Source of the DNA: CAVWUA01 sp963758025
GTDB taxonomy: Bacteria; Planctomycetota; Planctomycetia; Isosphaerales; Isosphaeraceae
Direction: 5' to 3'
NCBI GenBank assembly: GCA_963758025.1
Contig: CAVWUA010000006.1
Coordinates: 186,001-250,000 of the forward strand
DNA: 64,000 bases
The position numbers were made by a program, and so were the translations under genes. The notes under the pieces were generated by a model that saw only the letters and a program-made list of their open reading frames with translations, was not told where the DNA came from and searched no databases. How positions within the stretch are numbered: the first letter of the stretch is position 1; each line of letters opens with the position of its first letter. Shown in pieces: positions 49,354 to 58,014 of the stretch.

Positions 49354-50503
49354 CGTTCGAGTTCGCCACCGCGGGTCGCATCCTCTTCGGGCGCGGCACG
49401 TCGCGCGAGGTCCCCGCCCTGGCCCGGGACCTTGGGCGCCGGGCGCTCGTGGTCCTGGGGGCCTCCGACCGCGGACGCGAGGCGCTGACGCAGGCTCTGG
49501 GCGAGGTCGGCATCCGACCGGTGGGCTTCAACGTGGGCGGCGAACCCACCACGCACCTCGTGGACGAGGCGACCCGGATCGCCCGCGCCGAGGGCTGCGA
49601 TCTGGTGATCGCCCAGGGCGGGGGCAGCGTGATCGACGCCGGCAAGGCCGTGGCGGGCCTGCTCGGCAATCCGGGAAAGGCCCTGGATTACCTGGAGCTG
49701 GTGGGCGGGGGCAAGCCCCTGCTCAATCCTGGCGTGCCGTTCGTTGCCGTCCCCACCACGGCGGGCACGGGCGCCGAGGTGACCCGCAACGCCGTGCTGG
49801 ACGTCCCCGAGCACCGGACCAAGGCGAGCCTGCGCGGCCATCACCTGCTGCCCCGCCTGGCCGTCGTCGATCCCGAGCTGACCCTGACTCTCCCTCCCGA
49901 TGTCACGGCCTACACCGGCATGGACGCGCTGACGCAACTGATCGAGCCGTTCGTCAGCCACACCGCCAACCCCCTCACCGACGGCGTCTGCCGCGAAGGG
50001 CTCGCGCGGGCGGCCCGATCACTGGCGGCGGCCTATCGCGATGGGGCCGACATCGCGGCACGCGAGGACATGGCGCTCGCCGCGCTCTGCGGCGGGATCG
50101 CCCTGGCCAATGCGAAGCTCGGCGCGGTGCACGGGTTCGCCGGCGTCCTCGGCGGAGCCACCGGCCAGGCTCACGGCGCCTCTGCGCCGGCTGCTCCCTG
50201 ACGTCATGGAAGCCAACCTTCGCGCGGCCGACGATCGGAACGACGCCGGCCATCCTCCAGCGATACACGGAGATCGCGCGGATCTTGACCGGCGACCCCG
50301 GGGCGGACGCTCAAGACGGTGTTTCCTGGGTGCGTGGGCTGTGTCACGAGATGAAGATCCCGCCGCTGCGGGAGGCGGGCCTCTCGATCGCCGATTGCGG
50401 CCGGCTCGTCCCGCTCGCCCGGCGTGCGAGCAGCATGAAGGGCAACCCCGTGACGCTGTCGGACGAGGAACTGCGCGGGATTCTCGAAGCGGCCCTCGAC
50501 TGA
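49350..50503 (+). CDS. Iron-containing alcohol dehydrogenase (frame broken near the end)
   Basis: The N-terminal half (TAGRILFGRGTSREVPALAR; CDLVIAQGGGSVIDAGKAVA) binds NAD(P); AVPTTAGTGAEVTRNAVLD is the nucleotide and metal region; YTGMDALTQLIEPFVSHTAN and AVHGFAGVLGGATGQAHG supply the Asp and two His metal ligands. Frame changes near 50175 and 50245 move the last helical part (ILQRYTEIARILTGDPGADA; HEMKIPPLREAGL) two frames on. Both fit one extra base. Total length of about 380 residues is normal. Substrate could be a small alcohol or maleylacetate; coupling with an ABM protein hints at an aromatic or lactaldehyde pathway. Confidence 0.85.
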
Positions 50504-50668
50504 TCGCCGCACGGTCGTTGTGACGCCGGTCGGCGATCCGTAAACGGGCGTTCGCTTGACGTTCCCCCTATTCCTTTGCATGTGCGGACAACGCATGTGC
50601 GGACAACGGCGGTCGGTCAGGGCGATCGACGCCGACTCGGGATCGTGTCACCAAAAGGGAGCGAGATC

Positions 50669-51427
50669 ATGGCAACTCAGGACAGGGTCGCGTTCATCAC
50701 CGGGGCGAACAAGGGGCTCGGCCTGGAGACGGCCCGCGGACTCGGCGGGATGGGGATTGCCGTCGTCATCGGCAGCCGCGACGAGGCGAAGGGACGCGCC
50801 GCCGCCGAGGGGCTTCGTCAGGAGGGAATCCGGGATGTCGAGTCCGTCCGGTTCGACGTCACTCATCCCGAGGATCACCAGGCGGTCGCCCGTCACCTGG
50901 AAGACCGCTACGGCAAGCTCGACATCCTGGTAAACAACGCGGGGGTGTCGCTCGACAAGGCCGACTTTGGCGCCCCCGGGGGCGTGAATACCACCTCGAC
51001 GGTGACGCAGGAGATCCTCCATCAGACGTTCGAGACAAACTTCTTCGCCGTCATCGCGCTGACGCAGGCGCTCCTGCCCCTGATCCGCAGGTCCCCGGCC
51101 GGTCGGATCGTCAACCTTTCGAGCATCCTCGGTTCTCTGACGCTCCACTCCGACCCGACGTCCCCCATTTACTCCATGAAAGCGTTCGCCTACGACGCCT
51201 CGAAGACGGCGCTCAACGCCTTCACCGTTCACCTGGCACACGAGCTGAAGGGGACACCGATCAAGGTGAACTCCGCCCATCCCGGCTGGGTGAAGACGGA
51301 CATGGGCGGCCCCTCGGCCCCGATGGAACTCTCCGAGGGTGGAAAGACGAGCGTGCAACTGGCGACCTTGCCCGACGACGGCCCGACCGGCGGCTTCTTC
51401 CATCTCGGCGAGCCCTTGCCCTGGTAA
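50669..51427 (+). CDS. Short-chain dehydrogenase/reductase
   Basis: A classical SDR of 252 residues. The NAD(P) motif is ITGANKGLGLETAR, the second block ILVNNAGVSLDKAD, catalytic Ser in IVNLSSILGSL and the catalytic pair in FAYDASKTALNAF (YxxxK). The C-terminal half, including NSAHPGWVKTDMGGPSAPME, resembles carbonyl reductases acting on small aldehydes, ketones or quinones. AAGGGAGCG nine bases before the ATG fixes the start. It stands 165 bases after the alcohol dehydrogenase on the same strand. Intact. Confidence 0.9.
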   Translation: MATQDRVAFITGANKGLGLETARGLGGMGIAVVIGSRDEAKGRAAAEGLRQEGIRDVESVRFDVTHPEDHQAVARHLEDRYGKLDILVNNAGVSLDKADFGAPGGVNTTSTVTQEILHQTFETNFFAVIALTQALLPLIRRSPAGRIVNLSSILGSLTLHSDPTSPIYSMKAFAYDASKTALNAFTVHLAHELKGTPIKVNSAHPGWVKTDMGGPSAPMELSEGGKTSVQLATLPDDGPTGGFFHLGEPLPW

Positions 51428-51741
51428 ACCGGGCGACGCCTTGAAGCCGCGCAGGCGCCGAGGGCATTGACCGACTCCGCGACCGGGCGTATCGTCAGCT
51501 TTGGAGGGCGGGCGGGCTAGGACATGCACGCCGACCTCAACAAGTGCCCCGATGGTTGAGGAGATGCGACTCCATGCTACGATCGCGCACACCCTCTTCG
51601 ATATGGACCAGCTCCGGCTCGCCCCCAGCCTCTCCTGCCAGTTCGCCCGGTTTTGTGGTAGGCTACGAGAGATTCCGAGAGGCGGACCGAGGAGTCTGAG
51701 CGGGCGGGAGATGGCCTCGATTCGCCAGGAAATGAGGGCTG
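51428..51741. other. Intergenic region, nothing recognised
   Basis: These 314 bases between the SDR gene and the DUF1553-type gene contain no frame with a family signature, no clear hairpin and no repeat found elsewhere in the window. They should include the promoter of the following module. Confidence 0.4.
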
Positions 51742-52112
51742 ATGAACGTGAGATCGATCCTCCTGACCCTGTCGATCCTCCTGCTCACCCTCCCCGATCG
51801 ACTTGCGGCCGACGCCGAGCACCCGACCTCCGTCGATTTCGACCGCGACGTGCGGCCCATCTTCGAGACGCATTGCCTCCGGTGCCACGGCCCGTCGAGG
51901 CAAAGGTCGGGCCTTCGCCTCGACGTCAAGGCAAGCGCCCTGGAAGGAGGCGACGTCTTCGGCCCCGCGATCGTGCCGGGGAACGCGGCCGATAGCCCGC
52001 TCATCCAGCTTGTCTCGGGCGAGGACGAGGACCTGACGATGCCGCCGAAGGGCGAGCGGCTGTCGGCGGTCGAGGTCCAGACGCTCACCCGCTGGATCGA
52101 CGAGGGCGGATC
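51742..52112 (+). pseudogene. Planctomycete cytochrome-like (PSCyt1) part of a DUF1549/DUF1553 gene, interrupted
   Basis: The signal peptide (MNVRSILLTLSILLLTLPDR) leads into the cytochrome c-like domain VDFDRDVRPIFETHCLRCHG, haem site CLRCH, then LRLDVKASALEGGDVFGPAI and MPPKGERLSAVEVQTLTRWI. In intact genes the DUF1549 domain follows; here the homology stops after WIDEGG at about 52112, at the edge of a low-G+C insert. The frame runs on but codes for unrelated sequence. The 3' part of the same gene resumes at about 53584 without the central domain, so the gene is dead. Confidence 0.8.
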
Positions 52113-52572
52113 AAGGAATCGAGAAGCTCCAAGAAGATGTCGATACCACAGGAGCATTGGGATCACATCCGCCAAACTGCCAGTAACTCGTGTACATATA
52201 CTGGCCATCAGGAAGGGTACCCCAAGACACGCCAGGGCCGCGCACCAATGTCATTTCCTGACCGCAATCCACAGTATAATTCTGGCAGTCCAGATCAATC
52301 GAGATAGGTTCTGGTTGCGGCTCACCAGGTCCCACCATTGTCACTCGATCAATCCGAGCCTTGTGCCCAAAAACACACGGATCACCACCAGTATCGTTGC
52401 ACCAAACCAGTTGAGATTCGGTGGTGAAAAGCCCGTTTCCGGCACTATACCAGGAATCGAAGTTGCCCGAGAGTGCGATATCAGGATCGCACATGAAGAG
52501 GCTGCCGTACTGGCCCTGAGCCAGTCCAACTCCGACGAGAATCGAAACGAATGCAATCAATAGTGTTCGCAC
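52111..52572 (-). CDS. Small secreted protein of the low-G+C insert, unknown
   Basis: About 153 residues with a signal peptide (VRTLLIAFVSILVGVGLAQG) and a Cys-containing mature part (SLFMCDPDIALSGNFDSWYS, LVWCNDTGGDPCVFGHKARI, LDCQNYTVDCGQEMTLV). No family was recognised. The start is a GTG at 52572 with a weak AGAGAA site. Its stop codon lies right at the insert boundary. Codon use and base composition (around 50% G+C by eye) differ strongly from flanking genes. It lies 49 bases after the next gene on the same strand and probably shares its transcript. Confidence 0.65.
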   Translation of the reverse strand: MRTLLIAFVSILVGVGLAQGQYGSLFMCDPDIALSGNFDSWYSAGNGLFTTESQLVWCNDTGGDPCVFGHKARIDRVTMVGPGEPQPEPISIDLDCQNYTVDCGQEMTLVRGPGVSWGTLPDGQYMYTSYWQFGGCDPNAPVVSTSSWSFSIP

Positions 52573-52621
52573 GTCATTTCTCTGTAATGGAAACTTGAAA
52601 GCGACTTGTTCCCGACACTTG

Positions 52622-53122
52622 TTATTCCTTAACAATGGCACGGAAGTAGGTGCTGGCAATCACCTTCAACTCCGACTTACCATCCTTGTTAGGGGTGGAA
52701 ACCTTCTTGACTCCCACCGTGACCAAGTACTCTCCAGGTGGAAGCGTGATCATCTCGTCAAAAGTCGGATGAATCGTTTCACCCTTGTGACTCGTAAACT
52801 TTTGGTGGTCGTAATCGTCCTCCCAAATGACCTCGTAAGAGTAAGACCCGTCCTTCTGTCGAAACTGCTGTGAAACTTGGCAAAACCACAGCAGTTGCAT
52901 GGGAGCCACCCCATTCCGCAGGTTTGCCTTTGCGTGAACATGCACGCGGCCATGAAAAGTCTCCAACTTCTTGGGGACTTCCACTGTGTACTGGGAAAGG
53001 ATCGGCAGGGGAACGTGGTCTGGGGCATTTTGAGCGGAAACGTATTCCACCACAAGCCTGCTGGAGCAAAAGGCCAATCCCGCGAACACGAGAACCACTG
53101 AGACCGTTTTCCAAAAACGCAT
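52622..53122 (-). CDS. Small secreted protein of the low-G+C insert, unknown
   Basis: About 166 residues: signal peptide MRFWKTVSVVLVFAGLAFCS, then VPLPILSQYTVEVPKKLETF, HGRVHVHAKANLRNGVAPMQ, LLWFCQVSQQFRQKDGSYSY and LPPGEYLVTVGVKKV. The mature part looks all-beta, like an immunoglobulin-type or periplasmic adhesion domain, but no family is assigned. AAGGAGG just upstream of the ATG gives a strong start. Composition is again near 50% G+C. With its neighbour it forms a two-gene unit read toward the broken DUF1553 gene. Confidence 0.7.
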   Translation of the reverse strand: MRFWKTVSVVLVFAGLAFCSSRLVVEYVSAQNAPDHVPLPILSQYTVEVPKKLETFHGRVHVHAKANLRNGVAPMQLLWFCQVSQQFRQKDGSYSYEVIWEDDYDHQKFTSHKGETIHPTFDEMITLPPGEYLVTVGVKKVSTPNKDGKSELKVIASTYFRAIVKE

Positions 53123-53311
53123 GTCCAACCTCCTTCAACTGGAAACTGGTAGGTGAAATCGCTGCACCGACGATATTACCCTGAACTGCCGAATGAGCAA
53201 AATATTTTACCGTACTCACAAAATTCCCTTTGCCAAATCTCATAGGAGTTACGCAGCAGTGATCGGACGTCCATATTGCGTCGATCCGTTCGGTTGTCCA
53301 TGATTGGTCGC

Positions 53312-53588
53312 ATGTACGCCCCAAAGTCCAAGTGTGTCGATACCGACTCCATCGATTTCCTCATCGCCTCTCCCAAGGCGTTCTGCTGCACCGAGGCCGC
53401 CGCTGTGCAACCCGAGACGCCCGATACTCCGGCTCACGACGCCTTCACACGGCTGCTCCATCGGCTGGAGCCCGACCCGGCCACGCTCTAGGACGAGGCC
53501 CGCCGGAACCGTCAGGGATACCGGCCCGTCGCCGACGTCGCGATCGCCCCCGTTGGGACGATCGTGCATCTGGAGGGTTTCGGGTCGA
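53312..53588 (+). pseudogene. Transposase remnant, internally deleted
   Basis: The frame reads KCVDTDSIDFLIASPKAFCC, TEAAAVQPETPDTPAHDAFT, RLLHRLEPDPATL, stop, DEARRNRQGYRPVADVAIAP, VGTIVHLEGFGSM. The pieces PKAFxCTEAxxVQP and HDAFTRLLHRLEPD are the N-terminus of a DDE transposase (IS701-like) common in planctomycetes and cyanobacteria; the later piece matches its middle, so the catalytic region between them has been deleted. A TAG interrupts the frame at about 53489. It marks the right end of the insert. Confidence 0.6.
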
Positions 53589-55005
53589 TGTCGCACTCGC
53601 TGCCGAAGGGACGCGGGTCTCGTCGTCGGGCGATACCGTGGCGGCTGACCGCCACGAGCTTCGGTTTATCAACGATGGCCAGTACGGCAACTCGCGGAGC
53701 TGGATGTCGAGCGAGATGGGCCGCGGCTGGGTCGAGCTGGCCTTCCCCCGCGAGCACACAATCGAGCTGGTGGTGTGGGGGCGGGATCGCGAGGGGACGT
53801 ATGACGACCGGCTGGCCGTTGAGTACCGGATCGAAGTCGCCACGGGCTCGGGCGACTGGCAGACCGTCGCCGATTCGACGGACCGCCGCAAGACCCAACC
53901 CGGCGAGAATCCATCCCCTGCCTCCAGCACCCGAGGGCTCGACCCGGACGAGGCCCGCGAGGCCGAGCGGCTGATGGCCCAGAGGGAGTCGCTGACCGCG
54001 AAACTGAGCGCCGCGGACGTGGAGCAACTCGCCTTCGCTGGCACGTTCCGGACGCCCGACGTGATCCACCGCCTGCTACGCGGCGACCCGGAGCAACCGA
54101 AGGAGGAGGTCGCCCCTTCGGTCCCGAGCGTCCTGGGGACGCTCGAACTCCCGAAGGACGCCCCCGAAGGCGAGCGACGGCGGGCGCTGGCGGACTGGAT
54201 CGCCAGCCCGAGCAATCCCCTCACGGCCCGGGTGGTGGTCAACCGCCTCTGGCAGGGGCATTTCGGCGTGGGGCTGGTCGAGACACCGAACGATTTCGGC
54301 CGCAACGGCGCGCAGCCGTCCCACCCCGATCTGCTCGACTGGCTCGCGTCGGAACTCATCCGCTCCGGCTGGTCGTTGAAGCACATGCACCGGCTGATCG
54401 TCCTGTCGGCGACCTATCGCCAGTCGGGCCGGATCGACCCGGCCGCACGGGCGAAGGACGCCGACGCCCGGCTGCTCTGGCGGTTCCCGTCGCGGCGGCT
54501 GGAGGCCGAGGCGATCCGAGACGCGATGCTCGCCGTGAGCGGCCGACTGGACCTCAAGATGGGCGGTCCGGGTTTCAACCTGTTCCAGCAACGCGGCGGG
54601 CTGAGCGGCTTCACGCCGATCGAGTCGTTCACCGGAGACGGGCTCCGCCGCATGATCTACGCCCACAAGGTGCGCCGCGAACGCGACGCGGTCTTCGGCG
54701 CCTTCGACTGCCCCGACGGCGGCCAGAGCACGGCCCGCCGACGCGAGTCCACCACTCCGATCCAGTCCCTGAACCTGTTCAACAGCCGCTTCACCCTGGA
54801 CGAATCGGCCGCGTTCGCCGCGCGGGTCGAGGCCGAGGCCGGCACCGACCCGGCGGCCCAGGTCCGTCGCGCCTACCGGCTCGCCCTCGGCCGCGACCCC
54901 GAGGGGGACGAGCTGGACGAGGTCGTCACCGTCGTGCGAGAGCACGGGCTATCCGTACTCTGCCGGGCCCTCTTCAACAGCAATGAGTTCCTGTCACTGC
55001 CATGA
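53584..55005 (+). pseudogene. DUF1553-type gene, 3' part after the insert
   Basis: The frame resumes at VDVALAAEGTRVSSSGDTVA with a discoidin-like part (FINDGQYGNSRSWMSSEMGR, IELVVWGRDREGTYDDRLAV), then DUF1553: RALADWIASPSNPLTARVVV, NRLWQGHFGVGLVETPNDFG, LLDWLASELIRSGWSLKHMH, LSATYRQSGRIDP, and the end LGRDPEGDELDEVVTVVREH. About 470 residues survive without any frame change, in contrast with other genes here. It overlaps the DUF1501 start (ATGA), the normal arrangement of these pairs. It lacks its own signal peptide and DUF1549 domain. Confidence 0.8.
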
Positions 55006-56478
55006 CGAACGACCCCGAACGCCTCTCGCCCGCGGGGCGACACCTGCTCGACCGCCGGGGCTTCCTCGGCCACTCCGCCACCGCGCTGGGCTCGATCGCG
55101 CTGGCGAGCCTGCTCGGCCGCGACGGGCTGCTCGCCGCCGAGGGCCCCGTCATCGACCCGTCGCGGCCGTTCGCGCCGCGGCCGCCGCACTTTCCGGCGA
55201 AGGCCAAAAACGTCGTCGTCATCTTCTGCGCCGGCGCGGTCAGCCAACTGGAGACCTGGGACTACAAGCCGGAGCTGATTCGACACGACGGCAAGCCGCT
55301 GGAAGGCGGTCCGGCGGTGACCTTCCAGGGGCCCGCCGGGCGATCTGGCCCGTCCGCAATATGAGTTTCCGACCTCGCGGTGAGACCGGCAAGATGGTCT
55401 CCGACCTGATCCCGCACCTCGCCGAGCTGACCGACGAGATCGCGTTCCTGCACTCGCTGACCAGCAAGAGCAATACCCACGGCCCGGCCGAGAACTTCCT
55501 CTCGACGGGCTCCGTGCTCGACGGTTTCCCGAGCCTCGGCGCGTGGGTCTCCTACGCGCTGGGCAGCGAGAACCAGGACCTGCCCGCCTTCGTCGCCATC
55601 CCCGACCCCCGCGGCGTGCCTCAGGCGGGCTCGAACAACTGGGGTCCGGGGTTCCTCCCGGCCCAGTTCCAGGCGACGCCCCTCAGCTCCAGGGAACCGG
55701 TACGCCACCTCTCACCACCCGCCGGCATCCGGCCCGAGGACGACCGCGCCGCCCGGTCGCTCCTGAAGCGGATGAACGCGCCGTCACCTCGAACAAAACC
55801 CGGGCGACGAGACGCTCGCGGCCCGGATCGCCAGCTACGAACTGGCCGCCCGGATGCAGCTCAGCGTGCCGGAGGCCACCGACCTTTCCGGCGAGCCCGC
55901 GCATATCCTGAAGCTCTACGGGGCCGACGACGCGTCCAACCCCACCAAGGCCGCCTTCGCGCGGAACTGCATCCTCGCCCGGCGGCTGATCGAGCGCGGC
56001 GTGCGGTTCGTTCAGCTCTTCAACGGCGCCTACGCCAGCGCCGGCGAGCTGAACTGGGACGGCCACAGCAAGCTCAAGGAGCAGTACGACCGGCACGCGG
56101 CCATCCTCGACCAGCCCGCCGCCGCCCTGATCCGCGACCTGAAGCAGCGCGGCCTGCTCGACGAGACGCTCGTCGTCTGGTGCACCGAGTTCGGCCGCAT
56201 GCCCATGTTCCAGAAGGGGGCGAAGGGCCGCGACCACAACCCCGACGGCTTCACCTGCTGGTTGACCGGCGCCGGCGTCAAGCCAGGCGTCAGCCACGGC
56301 GTCACCGACGAACTCGGCCGGAAGGCGGTGGAGGACGTGCTCACCCTCTACGACTTCAACGCCACGATCCTCCACCTGCTCGGCCTGGATCACGAGGACG
56401 CTGACCTTCGAACACAACGGCATCCGCCGCCGACTGACGAACGTCGAGGGCAACGTGATCGGTGAGGTTCTGGCCTGA
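55002..56478 (+). CDS. DUF1501 family protein, partner of the broken DUF1553 gene (frame broken)
   Basis: The Tat leader is LLDRRGFLGHSATALGSIAL. Blocks follow in changing frames: VVVIFCAGAVSQLETWDYKP, MVSDLIPHLAELTDEIAFLH, SKSNTHGPAENFLSTGSVLD, ILARRLIERGVRFVQLFNGA, DETLVVWCTEFGRMPMFQKG, GRDHNPDGFTCWLTGAGVKP and finally GIRRRLTNVEGNVIGEVLA. Changes at about 55335, 55690-55800 and 56400 fit 1-2 extra bases. This longer variant with the HNPDGFTCW block is the type always paired with DUF1549/DUF1553 proteins. Exported; role unknown. Confidence 0.8.
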
Positions 56479-56543
56479 ACGCTCTCAAAGACACGACGGA
56501 TGAGGATCACCACGATCACGACGCAACAGGCAAAGTCGTGGAC

Positions 56544-58014
56544 TCATCCCGTCGGGGGCGATTCGAGGATCTCGCCGACGACGCGGGCCGGGCGGCCGTC
56601 GGTGAGGCGCTGCTCGCGGCCGTTGGCGTGGTAGACCAGCCGCTCGTGGTCGAGGCCGAGCAGGTGCAGGACGGTGGCCTGGAAGTCGTTGGGGGTGACG
56701 ACGTCCTCGACCGCCCGGTGGCCGACCTCGTCGGTGGCGCCGAAGGTCATGCCCCCCTTGATCCCGCCGCCGGCCATCCAGATCGAGAAGCCCTGGCCGT
56801 TGTGGTCGCGGCCGGCCTTGTCGTCGAGGTCCCCCTCGCTGACCGGGAGCCGGCCGATCTCGCCGCCCCAGTGGACCAGGGTCGTCTCCAGCAGCCCGCG
56901 CTGCTTGAGGTCCTTGACCAGCGCGGCGGCCGGCCGGTCGGTCCGCCGGCAGATCTCGGGCAAGGTCGTCTTGATGGAGTTGTGGTTGTCCCACGGCTGG
57001 CCGCCGAGGAAGAGCTGGACGAACCGCACGCCGCGCTCGACCAGCCGCCGGGCGATCAGGCAACGGGTGCCGTACTCGCGGGTGTGCGTCCTCGTCGAGG
57101 CCGTACATTCGCCGGATGTAGTCGGGCTCGCCGGAGATGTCGAGCGCCTCCTTGGCGGCGGTCTGCATGGCCGCGGCCAGCTCGTAGCTCTGGATGCGGG
57201 CCTCCAGGTCGGCCTCGCCCGGGTGCCGGTCGAGATGGCGGCGATTGAGCCGGTCGAGGAACGCCAGGTTCTGCGCCTGCACGCTCGCCGCGAAGCTGGG
57301 GCGGCGGGTCGAGGTTGAGGATCCGCGGCTCCTTGGGACGGAGGACCGTGCCCTGGTACAGCGGGGGCATGAACCCGCTCGACCAGTTGTTCGCGCCGTC
57401 GACCGGGTGCCCGCCGGGGTCGGAGAGGACCATGTAGGCGGGCAGCTCCCGCGACTCGCTCCCCAGGCGCGTAGACGATCCAGCTCCCGAGCGTCGGCCG
57501 GCCGGTGATGCCGGCGATCCCGCCGTGGAAGTAGCGGATCGACACCTCGTGGCCGTTGTGGCCGGTGTGCATCGAGCGGATGACGCAGAGGTCGTCCACG
57601 ATCCCCGCGGTCTCGGGCAGCAGCTCGGAGACCTCCGTGCCGCACTCGCCGTGCTTGGCGAACTTCCAGGGGCTGCCCAGGAGCTTCTTGCTGGCGCGGT
57701 TGACGAAGCTGAAGACGACGTCGCCGCCGTACTCGGTGCCGTGGTGCTTCGAGAGCTCGGGCTTGGGGTCGAGCAGGTCGACGTGCGACGGCCCGCCGTG
57801 CATGAACAGCGAGATCATCGCCGTCGCCTTCGGGGCGAACAGGCGGCGGGCGTGGCTTCAGGTCGAGCGGCAGGTTCTCGCCGGGCTTCTTGGGCTCCTC
57901 GGCGAGCAGCCCATCCTGACGGAGCAGGTGGGCCAGGGCGAACGCCCCGACGCCGAAGGCGGAGTTCGTCAGGAAGGTCCGCCGGCTCGTGGGATGCGAG
58001 GGATCAGTCCACAT
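56544..58014 (-). CDS. DUF1501 family protein, second module (frame broken)
   Basis: The leader PTSRRTFLTNSAFGVGAFAL is of the twin-arginine type. Then come MISLFMHGGPSHVDLLDPKP, VSELLPETAGIVDDLCVIRS, HTGHNGHEVSIRYFHGGIAG, ARRLVERGVRFVQLFLGG, TTLVHWGGEIGRLPVSEGDL, GRDHNGQGFSIWMAGGGIKG and the end VVGEILESPPTG. Breaks are near 57840, 57470, 57305 and 57085. The ATG at 58014 overlaps the stop of the upstream DUF1553-type gene. It is the same kind of pair as at 51.7-56.5 kb but on the other strand and with its partner present. Confidence 0.8.

Larger units (their letters stand above)
52113..53590. mobile_element. Low-G+C insert inside a DUF1553-type gene
   Basis: The stretch from the break in the PSCyt1 domain to the resumption of the DUF1553 gene holds two small secreted-protein genes and a transposase remnant. 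The first 1.1 kb is near 50% G+C by eye (two sampled lines gave roughly 45-53%) against well over 60% outside. It replaces the central DUF1549 part of the host gene. No flanking direct or inverted repeats were found by eye. Confidence 0.65.

Noticed and set aside
52130..52563. Extension of the PSCyt1 protein through the insert to 52563
   Set aside because: The frame stays open, but past WIDEGG it is the antisense of a signal-peptide-bearing gene and has no similarity to DUF1549.
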